Of a stretch of DNA of 64,000 nt, positions 1 to 7,620 are shown in pieces (position 1 is the first letter of the stretch; each line of letters begins with the position of its first letter). The DNA lies in NCBI RefSeq assembly GCF_006547065.1, contig NZ_CP041243.1, positions 2,123,001-2,187,000 on the forward strand, read 5' to 3'. The notes under the pieces are model-generated. The model saw nothing but the letters and a program-made list of their open reading frames with translations. It did no database searches and was not told where the DNA came from. This DNA is from Brevundimonas sp. M20 (GTDB lineage: Bacteria > Pseudomonadota > Alphaproteobacteria > Caulobacterales > Caulobacteraceae). The translations under genes and the position numbers were made by a program.

Positions 1-396
1 GAGTACTTCTCGCTCAGCGAGGACGGCCACCTTGAAGAAGGCGGCGGCGACGGCTTCGATCTGGACATCGACGACCGCGACGGTCACCTGTTCTCCGCCA
101 CCGCCGCGATCAATATCGGCATGTCGATGGGCCAGAACAGCTGGCTCAAGCCGGAGCTGCGCCTCGGCTGGCGCCAGAACATCTCGGTCGATCCGGGTGA
201 GACCATCGCCCGCTTCCGCTCGGGCGGTCCCGACTTCACCCTGTCGCCCGACACCATCGAAGGTGGCGGTCCGATCGTCGGCTTCCGCCTGAACGTCGGC
301 AACGAACTGGGCATGCTGTCGGTCAGCGCCGACGCCGAAATGCTCGACAACTACGTCCGCTACATGCTGTTCCTGCGAGCCAGCTTCCGGTTCTAG
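1..396 (+). CDS. Autotransporter-type outer-membrane beta-barrel protein, C-terminal fragment
   Basis: The gene is cut by the window start; the frame is open from base 1 and ends at TAG 394-396, leaving 131 residues. The fragment has alternating polar and hydrophobic strands and ends in Ser-Phe-Arg-Phe. A terminal Phe preceded by alternating hydrophobics is the usual C-terminal signal of BAM-inserted barrels. The strand rich in Trp-Arg-Gln and the Gly-Phe-Arg-Leu repeats resemble the barrel of autotransporters, so I infer an outer-membrane protein with an upstream passenger domain. The passenger is outside the window and its function cannot be read. A strong terminator follows 22 bases after the stop. 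Confidence 0.6.
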   Translation, partial: EYFSLSEDGHLEEGGGDGFDLDIDDRDGHLFSATAAINIGMSMGQNSWLKPELRLGWRQNISVDPGETIARFRSGGPDFTLSPDTIEGGGPIVGFRLNVGNELGMLSVSADAEMLDNYVRYMLFLRASFRF

Positions 397-418
397 GGCC
401 GGTCAGGCGTCAAACGAC

Positions 419-457
419 AAAAGGGCCGTCGGGATCACCGGCGGCCCTTTTTCTTTT
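419..457 (+). terminator. Rho-independent terminator after the barrel gene
   Basis: An AAGGGCCG arm pairs with CGGCCCTT across a short spacer and is followed by TTTTTCTTTTT. It lies just after the autotransporter stop and before tRNA-Val. The same stem type (GGGCCGC...GCGGCCC) recurs at other terminators in the window. Confidence 0.85.
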
Positions 458-496
458 TGCAGAGCCAGCCTACAAGGCCCCTCGCTTCACGCGACC

Positions 497-573
497 GGGC
501 GGCTAGCTCAGCTGGTCAGAGCACCTCGTTTACACCGAGGGGGTCGGGGGTTCGAACCCCTCGCCGCCCACCA
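497..573 (+). tRNA. tRNA-Val (anticodon TAC)
   Basis: A 77-nt cloverleaf including an encoded CCA. The acceptor GGGCGGC pairs with GCCGCCC, the D-arm contains GCTCAGCTGG, and the T-loop is GTTCGAACC. The anticodon stem CCTCG/CGAGG encloses TTTACAC, giving anticodon TAC (valine). Confidence 0.97.
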
Positions 574-643
574 TATTCCGGTCATCGCCGTCAGACTGTG
601 TTCACCAATCGCGGGTTAACCCTGCGCGGTCGGGAGAATCGCC

Positions 644-901
644 ATGCAGTTCATCAAACGCGCCACCGCCCTGTCCGCCGTTCTGGCCGGGGGACTGATG
701 CTTCAGGGCTGTCTTGTGGGAGCCGTGGTGGACGCCGGGGTGGCCGTCGTCGGGACCAGCGCCAAGGTCGTCGGCGCGGGCGTGGACGCCGTCACCACCT
801 CTGACGAAGAGACCCGCGCCAAGCGCGAACGCGACCAGCGGCGATGGGAACGCGAGCAACGCCGCTGCGAACAGCGCCAGCGCCGCGGTCAGGACTGCTA
901 G
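644..901 (+). CDS. Small lipoprotein with Arg/Glu-rich tail
   Basis: An 85-residue protein. The N-terminus is a lipoprotein signal: MQFIKR, then a hydrophobic stretch, then lipobox Leu-Gln-Gly-Cys with the acylated Cys near residue 23. After it comes a small-residue hydrophobic segment rich in Val, Ala and Gly (about 24-50). The tail from about residue 54 is highly charged (repeated Arg, Glu, Gln) and probably helical. ATG 644 follows GGGAGAA. It lies between tRNA-Val and an alpha/beta hydrolase, and the context gives no function. I do not recognise a characterised family; an envelope-anchored structural role is only a guess. Confidence 0.7.
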   Translation: MQFIKRATALSAVLAGGLMLQGCLVGAVVDAGVAVVGTSAKVVGAGVDAVTTSDEETRAKRERDQRRWEREQRRCEQRQRRGQDC

Positions 902-933
902 CCGGACCGGCCCCGGGGTCGTAGGCTCCCGCC

Positions 934-1626
934 ATGATCCCCATCCTGCTCATTCCCGGCCTGATCTGTACGGCCGAACTGTTCACGCCCCAGCTGCCGG
1001 CCCTTTGGTCGCATGGCCCGGTGACCGTGGCTTCCACGCTGGAAGGCGACACCATCGGCGCCATGGCCTCGGCCATCCTGCGCGACGCCCCGCCGACCTT
1101 CGCGCTCGGCGGGCTGTCCATGGGGGGCTACATCGCGCTGGAAATCCTGCGACAAGCCCCTGAGCGGGTGGTGAAGCTGGCGCTGCTGGACACCTCGGCG
1201 CGACCGGATACCGCCGAACAGACACGGCTGCGAAAGGGGATGGTCGAAACGGCCCTGAACGGCGGCTACGGCACGGTTCTGGCCATGACGCTGCCGAACC
1301 TCGTGCATCCCGATCATCGCGGCCATCAGGCCCTGATCGACACCCTGACCCGAATGGGTCGCGCGGTCGGTCCCGAGGGCTTCGCCCGGCAGCAAGGGGC
1401 CATCATGGGCCGGGTCGATTCCCGCCCGTTCCTGTCCGCGATAGCAGTCCGCACACTGGTGCTTGTCGGTGAGCAGGACGCCCTTACCCCGCCGGAAATG
1501 GCGCATGAGATGGGCGCGGCGATCCCCGGCGCGAAGACCGTGACCATCCCGAACGCCGGCCACATCTCGACCCTGGAACAGCCGGAGGCCGTCACCACGG
1601 CGCTGGTCGAGTGGCTGAAGGCCTAA
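934..1626 (+). CDS. Alpha/beta-fold hydrolase
   Basis: A 230-residue cytosolic alpha/beta hydrolase. The nucleophile elbow Gly-Leu-Ser-Met-Gly places Ser62 as nucleophile. The acid is probably Asp182 in Gly-Glu-Gln-Asp-Ala and the base His210 in Asn-Ala-Gly-His. The N-terminal strand ILLIPGL gives the oxyanion-hole loop. These features and the length fit small esterases or MenH/BioH-like hydrolases, but the substrate cannot be told from sequence. Its stop overlaps the convergent queD stop by four bases, so the two transcripts run into each other. Conserved triad spacing makes the fold assignment firm. Confidence 0.9.
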   Translation: MIPILLIPGLICTAELFTPQLPALWSHGPVTVASTLEGDTIGAMASAILRDAPPTFALGGLSMGGYIALEILRQAPERVVKLALLDTSARPDTAEQTRLRKGMVETALNGGYGTVLAMTLPNLVHPDHRGHQALIDTLTRMGRAVGPEGFARQQGAIMGRVDSRPFLSAIAVRTLVLVGEQDALTPPEMAHEMGAAIPGAKTVTIPNAGHISTLEQPEAVTTALVEWLKA

Positions 1627-1991
1627 AGGCTGAGCACGCAACGCTCGTTGATCGTCGGGCGCGCGACCTGGATACGGCACAGCCCGGGCCACTCCGGCTT
1701 CAGCTGCGCGGCGAACCAGAGGCACAGGTTCTCCAGCGACGGCAGCTCCAATCCCGGATGCTCATTCAGCATTCCGTGGTCCAGCTTCTCGGCGGCGGCC
1801 TTCAGCGCGTGGTCCAGCGCGCCCAGATCGGCGACCCAGCCGTGCTCGACGTCCAGCACCTCGGACCGCACCGTCGCCTCGACCGTGAACGAGTGGCCGT
1901 GGACGCGGCGATAGATGCTCCCCTCGGGTTCATTGGGGAAGTGGTGGGCCGCGTCGAAGGTGGCCTGTTTGGTGATCTCGAAGATGGGCAT
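1623..1991 (-). CDS. queD: 6-carboxytetrahydropterin synthase-family protein (QueD-like)
   Basis: A 122-residue protein of the 6-pyruvoyl/6-carboxytetrahydropterin synthase family, which turns 7,8-dihydroneopterin triphosphate into 6-carboxytetrahydropterin for preQ0 synthesis. Zinc ligands are visible as His16 and the His31-Gly-His33 motif; Asp71-His72 matches the catalytic Asp-His pair. The position of the catalytic Cys27 of E. coli QueD is Tyr27 here, and the C-terminal Glu region also differs, so this is a divergent subgroup. ATG 1989-1991 shares one base with the queE stop, showing translational coupling. A longer upstream start would run into queE. Third gene of queC-queE-queD. Confidence 0.85.
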   Translation of the reverse strand: MPIFEITKQATFDAAHHFPNEPEGSIYRRVHGHSFTVEATVRSEVLDVEHGWVADLGALDHALKAAAEKLDHGMLNEHPGLELPSLENLCLWFAAQLKPEWPGLCRIQVARPTINERCVLSL

Positions 1992-2626
1992 TAGCGGACG
2001 CCGATGTACTTGTGGGTCTGGACGCTCAGGCGCCATTGGGGGTGGGTCAGGCAGTATTCGATGGCGGCGGCGGTGTTGGCCGCCTGATCCGGACCATCCA
2101 TCGGCTGCAGCCAGAAGCGCTCGAAATCGAGCCCCTCGAACCGTTCCGGCATGGCCTTGGCCTGCGGGTAGACCAGCTTCAGTTCCTGTCCCTTGACCTG
2201 AATCACCTCGGCGTCCGCCTTGGGGCTGATGCAGACCCAGTCGATGCCGTCCGGCGCGGCGAGGGTCCCGTTGCTCTCGATGGCGATCTCGAAGCCGCGC
2301 GCGTGAAGCGCGTCAATCAGCGGGGCGTCCAGTTGCAGCAGAGGCTCACCGCCGGTGCAGACGACCAGCTTCGGATCCCCCGCCCGCCCGCGCCACATCC
2401 CATCGACGTGGGCGGCCAGCAGGTCAGCCGTGGCGAACTTTCCGCCGCCGTCGCCGTCCGTGCCCACGAAGTCCGTGTCGCAGAAGGTGCAGACGGCGGT
2501 GGCGCGATCCCGCTCCAGCCCGTTCCACAGATTGCAGCCGGCGAAGCGCAGGAAGACCGCCGGGCGGCCGGCCTGACCGCCCTCCCCCTGCACCGTCAGA
2601 AAGATTTCCTTGGCCGCGTAGCTCAT
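1991..2626 (-). CDS. queE: 7-carboxy-7-deazaguanine synthase QueE
   Basis: A 211-residue radical-SAM enzyme that converts 6-carboxytetrahydropterin to 7-carboxy-7-deazaguanine. The cluster motif is Cys31-x14-Cys46-x2-Cys49, the expanded spacing known in some QueE enzymes rather than CX3CX2C. The N-terminal Phe-Leu-Thr-Val-Gln-Gly-Glu-Gly and the later Cys-Thr-Gly-Gly-Glu-Pro-Leu SAM-binding motif are typical. I chose ATG 2624-2626, which overlaps the queC stop as ATGA, over an in-frame ATG at 2641 inside queC. Stop TAA overlaps the queD start. Tight coupling supports one preQ0 operon. Confidence 0.95.
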   Translation of the reverse strand: MSYAAKEIFLTVQGEGGQAGRPAVFLRFAGCNLWNGLERDRATAVCTFCDTDFVGTDGDGGGKFATADLLAAHVDGMWRGRAGDPKLVVCTGGEPLLQLDAPLIDALHARGFEIAIESNGTLAAPDGIDWVCISPKADAEVIQVKGQELKLVYPQAKAMPERFEGLDFERFWLQPMDGPDQAANTAAAIEYCLTHPQWRLSVQTHKYIGVR

Positions 2627-3342
2627 TGACCGGCGACCCACTCCGCATGACCCGCCGCGCGCAGTTCGCAGGCCGGGCAGTCGCCACAGCCATAGCCCCA
2701 GTCGTGATGGTGCTCGCGGTCGCCCCGGTAGCAGGTGTGCGACGCCTCGACGATCAGCTCCACCAGCGCCGCCCCGCCGATGCGGTCGGCCAGCGCCCAG
2801 GTCTGCGCCTTGGTCAGATGCATCAGGGGCGTGTCGATCACCACCGGCTTGTCCAGCCCCAGGCTGAGCGCCCGCGCCATCGCCTCGATGGTGTCTCGGC
2901 GGCAGTCGGGATAGCCCGAGAAGTCAGTCTCGCACATGCCGCCGACCAGCACCTCCAGCCCGCGCCGGTCCGCCAGCGCGGCGGCGCAGGTCAGGAAGAC
3001 CAGATTGCGCCCCGGCACGAAGGTCGTCGGCAGCCCGCGCGCATCCATCTCGATCGCGCGCTCAGCGGTAAGGGCGCTCTCGGCGATCCTGCCGTAGCCG
3101 GTCAGGTCCACCACGTGGTCCGGCCCCAGCCGGTCCGCCCACCCCGGCAGGACCTTCGCCATCCCCTCGCGCACGTTCAGACGCGCTTCCATCTCGACCA
3201 CATGCCTCTGGCCGTAGTCGAAGCCCACGGTCTCGACCCGGTCGAACCGCTCCAGCGCCCAGGCGAGACAGGTCGCGCTGTCCTGCCCTCCGGAGAACAG
3301 GACAAGGGCCGATTTTGCAGGATTTGGGGACAATTCGCTCAT
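2623..3342 (-). CDS. queC: 7-cyano-7-deazaguanine synthase QueC
   Basis: A 239-residue ATP-dependent enzyme converting 7-carboxy-7-deazaguanine to preQ0. The PP-loop Ser17-Gly-Gly-Gln-Asp-Ser22 is near the N-terminus. A C-terminal cysteine cluster (Cys-Gly-Asp-Cys-Pro-Ala-Cys plus an earlier His-Thr-Cys-Tyr) supplies the zinc site. ATG 3340-3342 is chosen because homology begins there; the 97 residues of open frame upstream overlap the divergent kinase gene and look non-coding. It is the first gene of the queC-queE-queD operon and is separated from the kinase by about 160 bases that must hold both promoters. Confidence 0.96.
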   Translation of the reverse strand: MSELSPNPAKSALVLFSGGQDSATCLAWALERFDRVETVGFDYGQRHVVEMEARLNVREGMAKVLPGWADRLGPDHVVDLTGYGRIAESALTAERAIEMDARGLPTTFVPGRNLVFLTCAAALADRRGLEVLVGGMCETDFSGYPDCRRDTIEAMARALSLGLDKPVVIDTPLMHLTKAQTWALADRIGGAALVELIVEASHTCYRGDREHHHDWGYGCGDCPACELRAAGHAEWVAGQ

Positions 3343-3502
3343 GACAAACCTGCGGTCGGCCGGTCGGCCGCGCGCATGGACAAGGGGATGGGGCCTGATT
3401 TCGGCGGACCGGCCTTCTACACCCGCGCCGGTCCAAGCGCAAAAGTGGCGACAAGAGGGCGAACGATCCGCTCTTAACCCTTCTGCAAACCGTTCTGACG
3501 CA

Positions 3503-5137
3503 ATGTCCACCGGTCCCAGTGGAGTGCCGGCCAGTATGCCGACAATCGAAACCCTTACCGAACGCGCCGAGGCGATAGCGCCCGAGACGCCGGGCAGCGA
3601 TGTCTTCGCGCGCTTCGAGCGTGAGCCCGACACCCTGGTGATCCCGGTTGTCGATGGGGACCGCCCGGTCGGACTGATCGAACGGAACGCCTTTCTGCTG
3701 AAGATCGCGGGCGCCTTCGGACACGCGCTTTACGCCGGTCGCCCCGTCATTCACGTGATGGACGCCGATCCCGCCGTGGTCGAGGCCGGAGTCGAGATAG
3801 ACGCCTTCTGCGACATCCTGCTCAAGGGCGGCCCCAGCGCCCTGATGCGCGGTTTCATCGTCACCCGGAACGGCAAGTATCACGGCGTCGGAACCGCCAT
3901 ATCGCTGCTGCAGGCGGTGAACGAGCGCCAGCGCCTCCAGAACATCGAACTGTCCGACACCCGCACGCAGGCGCTCGCCGCCGCCCGGGCCAAGAGCCAG
4001 TTCCTCGCCATCATGAGCCATGAGCTGCGCACGCCGATGAACGGCGTGCTGGCCGTGGCCGAACTCCTGCGCCGTCAGCCGCTCAACGCCCAGGCGCACG
4101 CCCATGTCGCCACCATCGTGGAGTCGTCCGAAACCCTGCTGCGCATCCTGCAGGACGCGCTGGACCTGTCGCGCGCCGAGGCCGGCGAGCTGGAGCTGAA
4201 CGCCGAACCGACCCCCCTGCGGGCCATGATGGACGACGTCGAGGCCATGTGGGCGCCGCGCGCCTCGCAGGACAATGTCACCCTGATGGTCAGCTATGAG
4301 GGCGACACCGAGCTGGCCGCCGTGCTCGATTCGATCCGGATCAAGCAGGTGTTCAACAACCTGATCGGCAATGCCCTGAAATTCGCCCGTAACGGCGTGG
4401 TCGAGGCCGGTCTGAAGGCCACGGCGAGCGGCGAGCGTATCCGGCTTGAAGCGCGCGTGCGCGACGACGGCCCGGGGATCGACGCCAGCCGTGTCGACGC
4501 CATCTTCGAACCCTTCGTGCACGGATCAGGGCCGGACGGCGCCGGTCTGGGCCTGTCGATCTGCCGTCAGATCGTGGACCGCATGGACGGTCGCATCTGG
4601 GCCGAGAACAATCCCGGCCGCGGCGCCACCTTCGCCTTCGATCTGAACGTCGAGCGCGCCGAGATGGAGGCCGCTCCGGCGTCCAACGTCGAGAGCCTGT
4701 CCGAACTGGACCTGCAGGACACCCCTCACATCCTGATCGTGGACGACAATGCGACCAACCGCGTGGTGGCCCAGGCCCTGTGCGAGATGTTCGGCTGCAC
4801 CTCCGAGACCGCGGAAGACGGCGTCGAAGCGGTTGAGGCCGTTCAGGAACGCCGCTTCGATCTGGTCCTGATGGACATCAAGATGCCCCGCATGGACGGG
4901 GTTCAGGCCACCCAGGCCATCCGCGCCCTCGACGGTCCGGTCAGCCGCATCCCCATCGTGGCCCTGACGGCCAACGCCGATCCCGAGGACGCGCGCAAAT
5001 ATCTGACCATCGGCATGGCCGCCGTGGTCGAGAAGCCGATCAAGCCGGAACGCCTGCGCATGGCCATGAACGCCGCGCTGGAACAGGCCGCCATGACCGA
5101 AATGGGCGAAGCCCCGGACGCCCGCTCGGTCGCCTGA
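3503..5137 (+). CDS. Hybrid sensor histidine kinase/response regulator with N-terminal CBS-like input region
   Basis: A 544-residue soluble hybrid kinase. Residues about 35-140 resemble a CBS-pair-like input region (Val-Gly-Leu-Ile-Glu-Arg and Gly-Val-Gly-Thr-Ala repeats). A short helix leads into HisKA with phosphoacceptor His173 in Ser-His-Glu-Leu-Arg-Thr-Pro-Met. The ATPase N-box lies near 285-294, Asp-Asp-Gly-Pro-Gly-Ile near 321, and Gly-Leu-Gly-Leu-Ser near 348. A REC domain (about 409-525) has phosphoacceptor Asp458 in Leu-Met-Asp-Ile-Lys-Met-Pro. No membrane segment and no Hpt domain are seen. ATG 3503 is preferred over 3341, which would overlap the divergent queC. The stimulus is unknown. 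Confidence 0.9.
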   Translation: MSTGPSGVPASMPTIETLTERAEAIAPETPGSDVFARFEREPDTLVIPVVDGDRPVGLIERNAFLLKIAGAFGHALYAGRPVIHVMDADPAVVEAGVEIDAFCDILLKGGPSALMRGFIVTRNGKYHGVGTAISLLQAVNERQRLQNIELSDTRTQALAAARAKSQFLAIMSHELRTPMNGVLAVAELLRRQPLNAQAHAHVATIVESSETLLRILQDALDLSRAEAGELELNAEPTPLRAMMDDVEAMWAPRASQDNVTLMVSYEGDTELAAVLDSIRIKQVFNNLIGNALKFARNGVVEAGLKATASGERIRLEARVRDDGPGIDASRVDAIFEPFVHGSGPDGAGLGLSICRQIVDRMDGRIWAENNPGRGATFAFDLNVERAEMEAAPASNVESLSELDLQDTPHILIVDDNATNRVVAQALCEMFGCTSETAEDGVEAVEAVQERRFDLVLMDIKMPRMDGVQATQAIRALDGPVSRIPIVALTANADPEDARKYLTIGMAAVVEKPIKPERLRMAMNAALEQAAMTEMGEAPDARSVA

Positions 5138-5207
5138 CCGCTTCGGGGCCGCGCGAAACACGCCCTCCCGCTTGCACGGAATCGCTTGCGGGAGAGACAT
5201 AGGGCCC

Positions 5208-5684
5208 ATGTCCGTCTCCCCGCTCGTCGCCCTGCTGCCGCAACTCGCCTCGGCGTCCGCCCATACGCACGCCCTGGGCTTCACCTTTGACGGCGTCACG
5301 GGCGACCGCGTCCGGCTCAAGGTCCCCTGGCGCGAGGATCTGGTCGGCGATCCGGACACGGACGTTCTGGCCGGAGGACTGGTCACCAGCCTGCTGGACC
5401 ACGCCGGCGGCATGGCTGTCTGGGTCGGTCTGGACCGGTTCGAGCCCATCGCCACCCTCGACCTGCGCGTGGACTACATGCGCGCCGCACGCCCCCGCAG
5501 CGGCCTGATCGCGGAGGCGCGCTGCTATCGCCTGACCCGGTCCATCGCCTTCGTCCGGGCCTGGGCGTTCGAGGATGACATCGAGGATCCGGTCGCGGCG
5601 GCCCAGTCGGCCTACATCCTGAACTCGAGCGACGGGCGCGGCGCCGGGGCCAATCTCAAGCCCCGTCGGGAGACCGACGCATGA
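5208..5684 (+). CDS. PaaI-type hotdog thioesterase, first of a tandem pair
   Basis: A 158-residue hotdog-fold acyl-CoA thioesterase of the PaaI/4HBT type. The central helix signature appears as Gly-Gly-Leu-Val-Thr-Ser-Leu-Leu-Asp-His-Ala-Gly-Gly, followed by Ala-Thr-Leu-Asp-Leu-Arg-Val-Asp-Tyr strands. ATG 5208 is preferred over 5172 because homology begins after it and GGGAGAG lies upstream, although that sequence is also the 3' arm of a hairpin (5164-5194, CTCCCGC...GCGGGAG). The stop overlaps the next thioesterase start as ATGA, so the two are translationally coupled and may form a hetero-oligomer. Substrate unknown. Confidence 0.88.
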   Translation: MSVSPLVALLPQLASASAHTHALGFTFDGVTGDRVRLKVPWREDLVGDPDTDVLAGGLVTSLLDHAGGMAVWVGLDRFEPIATLDLRVDYMRAARPRSGLIAEARCYRLTRSIAFVRAWAFEDDIEDPVAAAQSAYILNSSDGRGAGANLKPRRETDA

Positions 5685-6079
5685 GCGACCTTCTCGAGAC
5701 CCTGCCCTATGCGCGGTTCCTGGGCCTTCTGACCCGGCGCGACGGGGACCTTCTGACCGTCACCATGCCGTTCGCGGACCGACTGATCGGCAACCCCGTC
5801 CTGCCCGCGCTTCACGGCGGTTCGACCGCCGCCATGCTGGAACTCACGGCCGTGGCGCAGGTCGCGGTGCTGTATCCGCGCCTTGAACTGCCCCGGCCGA
5901 TCAATGTGACCGTGACCTATCTCCGCTCTGGACGCCCGCAGGACGTGTACGCCCGCGCCCGGATCAGCAAGGCCGGGCGGCGCGTCGCCCATGTGCAGGC
6001 TGAGGCCTGGCAGGACGACGAAGCCAACCCCATCGCCAGCCTGAGCGCACACTTCCTGGTAGCACAACACGACCTTTAG
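5681..6079 (+). CDS. PaaI-type hotdog thioesterase, second of a tandem pair
   Basis: A 132-residue hotdog thioesterase. The signature region reads Pro-Ala-Leu-His-Gly-Gly-Ser-Thr-Ala-Ala-Met-Leu-Glu, a PaaI-type motif, then Asn-Val-Thr-Val-Thr-Tyr-Leu-Arg and a Val-Tyr-Ala-Arg-Ala strand. It differs from its upstream neighbour, which has Asp-His where this one has Glu-Leu, so each probably contributes different catalytic residues if they associate. Its ATG overlaps the previous stop (ATGA). It probably hydrolyses acyl- or aryl-CoA; the specific substrate is not readable. Confidence 0.88.
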   Translation: MSDLLETLPYARFLGLLTRRDGDLLTVTMPFADRLIGNPVLPALHGGSTAAMLELTAVAQVAVLYPRLELPRPINVTVTYLRSGRPQDVYARARISKAGRRVAHVQAEAWQDDEANPIASLSAHFLVAQHDL

Positions 6080-6143
6080 TTGCATTAACCGACATCTTAT
6101 GGTTGTAGCTCTTCGTGGCATTCCGCCACGGAGAGAAACAGCC

Positions 6144-6563
6144 ATGTCCAGACAATCCATCGGTGAAACCCTGGCCGGCCGCCTGTTCGCGGCGGAAGCC
6201 GCGATTGATCAGGCGCTGGCGGAAACCGCCTTCCTGGCGGCCGCCCTGCCCGCGGCCCGGGCCGACGCCTTCCTGTCCGCCGTCGCCGGTCAGAAGGTCT
6301 TTGACGGCGCCGCCGCCAGCATCAGCTCGCTCGCCGAAGCCCGCTCCCACCTGGTGCAGACCCATACGGCGCTGGCCGCCCTCGCCCGGAAATTGGGCCT
6401 CGACGTCCTCGCGGTCGGCCCTCTCGACAAGCCCGGAGAGCAACCCCCGATCGGCGGGGGCGGCGGCGGCGGCGGCGTGCGCCCCGCCGACGCGGACATG
6501 GTGAACAAATCCCTGACAAACAAGGCAAACAAAATCCTACCGAACACCACCGTTCCGTGTTAA
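6144..6563 (+). CDS. Uncharacterised helical protein, paralogue A of an unrecognised cluster
   Basis: A 139-residue protein of unknown family. It is Ala/Leu-rich and mostly helical, with no signal peptide or membrane segment. Residues about 50-92 end in Val-Gly-Pro-Leu-Asp-Lys-Pro-Gly-Glu. The next gene's product has the same layout and ends Ile-Gly-Val-Leu-Asp-Lys-Pro-Ala-Glu, so the two are diverged paralogues. After the shared part there is a run of eight or more glycines (GGC repeats) and an Asn/Lys-rich tail not found in the partner. ATG 6144 follows a GAGAAA box. No function is assigned; the three genes 6144-7461 look like one unit. Confidence 0.7.
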   Translation: MSRQSIGETLAGRLFAAEAAIDQALAETAFLAAALPAARADAFLSAVAGQKVFDGAAASISSLAEARSHLVQTHTALAALARKLGLDVLAVGPLDKPGEQPPIGGGGGGGGVRPADADMVNKSLTNKANKILPNTTVPC

Positions 6564-6586
6564 GACACCGCTTACCGTGTTTTTTA
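6543..6586 (+). repeat. Two imperfect tandem repeats with a weak terminator-like hairpin between the paralogues
   Basis: Two similar blocks follow each other: ACACCACCGTTCCGTGTT and ACACCGCTTACCGTGTT. Each has AACAC/GTGTT-type complementary ends, and the second runs into TTTTTTATT. The first overlaps the stop codon of the upstream gene. It could act as a partial terminator or attenuator ahead of 6603; this is inferred from sequence only. Confidence 0.5.
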
Positions 6587-6602
6587 TTGTTTGGAGGGTG
6601 TG

Positions 6603-6944
6603 ATGGATAAGGCTCAAGTTATCGCCAGCGTCGCGGGCGACCTGAATGCGACCGAACAGGCTGTCGACGCCGCGATCGTCCAGGCGACCACGCTCGTTCA
6701 GTCGATGATCGGCGCCCGCACCGCCCTCGGCGTGTCGCCGGTGGCCGGCGCCGAGGCGCAAGCCAAGGCCATGGAAGTCATCGCCGCTCTCAGCGCCGCC
6801 CGCTCGGCCATCGTGGCCAGCCACGAAGAGCTCGCCAAGGACCACCGCCGCATGGGTTGGGGCACCTACGCCATCGGCGTTCTGGACAAGCCGGCTGAAA
6901 CCGGTCCGGAGCAGAAGCCGGTCGGACGCCTCCGCGCGGTTTAA
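6603..6944 (+). CDS. Uncharacterised helical protein, paralogue B
   Basis: A 113-residue protein, related to the product of 6144-6563 by a shared pattern: an N-terminal alanine-rich helix, a long central Ala-rich helix ending in Ala-Arg-Ser, then Leu-Asp-Lys-Pro near the C-terminus. No transmembrane or signal sequence is visible. ATG 6603 is chosen because a good ribosome site, TTGGAGGG, lies upstream; the in-frame TTG at 6591 sits within that site. It is separated from paralogue A by a small repeat/hairpin region. I do not recognise a named domain. The strong ribosome site suggests it is made at a higher level than its partner. Confidence 0.7.
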   Translation: MDKAQVIASVAGDLNATEQAVDAAIVQATTLVQSMIGARTALGVSPVAGAEAQAKAMEVIAALSAARSAIVASHEELAKDHRRMGWGTYAIGVLDKPAETGPEQKPVGRLRAV

Positions 6945-6998
6945 TTCGGCGTAATGTCCGCTGCCGGTCATTCCGGTTTGCGCAGACTCGATGCAAAG

Positions 6999-7028
6999 TC
7001 GCCCTCATGCCGAACGGCATGGGGGCGA
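6999..7028 (+). promoter_or_regulatory. Stable hairpin overlapping the ribosome-binding region of the next gene
   Basis: The arms TCGCCCTCATGCC (6999-7011) and GGCATGGGGGCGA (7016-7028) pair over 13 positions with one G-U, closed by a GAAC loop. The 3' arm holds the only G-rich sequence before ATG 7033, so folding would hide the ribosome site. Alternatively it is the terminator of the upstream gene, since TTTC follows. Confidence 0.6.
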
Positions 7029-7032
7029 TTTC

Positions 7033-7461
7033 ATGTTTGACACCCTCGCATCGCAAATCGGCTTCGCAATCGCGGTGCTGGTCGCTGCGTTTGCGTTTCT
7101 GAAGGGCGACGAGCCGGAGCGTGTGGGCGCGGGCGCCTACATGCTTGGGCTGTTCGCCTCGCAGCTTGTGCAAGACAAGGGCGCCACCGGTGGCGTCCAG
7201 TGGCCGCTTATGGCCATTGACGCGGTCTTCCTGGCCGTTTGTGTCGGCCTCGCCTGGAAGAGCCGTCGCGCGTGGCCGATCTGGGTCTGCGCCCTGCAGT
7301 CCCTGACCGTCATGAGCCACCTTTTGACCCTCATAGATATTCGCCCGGCGCCCGGCGCCTTCTTCGCGGTCATCAATCTGGCCAGCTACGGTGTCCTCGT
7401 TGCGATCGCCGTGGGCACCTTCTGGGCCTGGCAGGAACGCCGCGCCGCCGGTCTGGAGTAG
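7033..7461 (+). CDS. Four-helix integral membrane protein of unknown function
   Basis: A 142-residue protein with about four hydrophobic helices: residues 6-22 (Ile-Gly-Phe-Ala-Ile-Ala-Val-Leu), about 35-50, 57-75 and 110-130. Connecting loops are short and carry Arg/Lys (Trp-Lys-Ser-Arg-Arg). No catalytic motif stands out. ATG 7033 begins right after a hairpin that overlaps the ribosome site, and an upstream in-frame ATG at 6991 would start inside the hairpin region. It follows the two paralogous genes at 6144 and 6603 in the same direction and may be their membrane partner; this is inferred from neighbourhood alone. Confidence 0.7.
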   Translation: MFDTLASQIGFAIAVLVAAFAFLKGDEPERVGAGAYMLGLFASQLVQDKGATGGVQWPLMAIDAVFLAVCVGLAWKSRRAWPIWVCALQSLTVMSHLLTLIDIRPAPGAFFAVINLASYGVLVAIAVGTFWAWQERRAAGLE

Positions 7462-7477
7462 CCACGGGTCGTCCATC

Positions 7478-7561
7478 ATGGCTGAAATTCGGAACCAGAC
7501 CCTCACCGGCATGCGGCACATCGTGGCCGGTCTCCCGCCTGAGCCGAGCGTCCGCGACTGA
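7478..7561 (+). CDS. Possible 27-residue leader ORF
   Basis: ATG 7478 to TGA 7559-7561 encodes 27 residues starting MAEIRNQ. There is no clear ribosome site. Its stop overlaps CTG 7558, the only start-like codon of the open frame upstream of the glycosidase gene other than TTG 7621, which suggests coupling. It may be chance. Confidence 0.25.
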   Translation: MAEIRNQTLTGMRHIVAGLPPEPSVRD

Positions 7562-7620
7562 GCCGGCCCGGCCGCACCCGGACCCTGCTGGCCGGCCTGC
7601 TGATCCTCGGCGGGGGCGGC

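Noticed and set aside
616-640. GTTAACC near 616 as a CtrA-binding site
   Set aside because: Only a half-site is present; the second TTAA at the required seven-base spacing is missing.
6455-6480. GGC-repeat tract as a possible microsatellite or phase-variation switch
   Set aside because: It encodes a poly-glycine linker in a GC-rich gene; the tract is short and trinucleotide, so length changes would not shift the frame.
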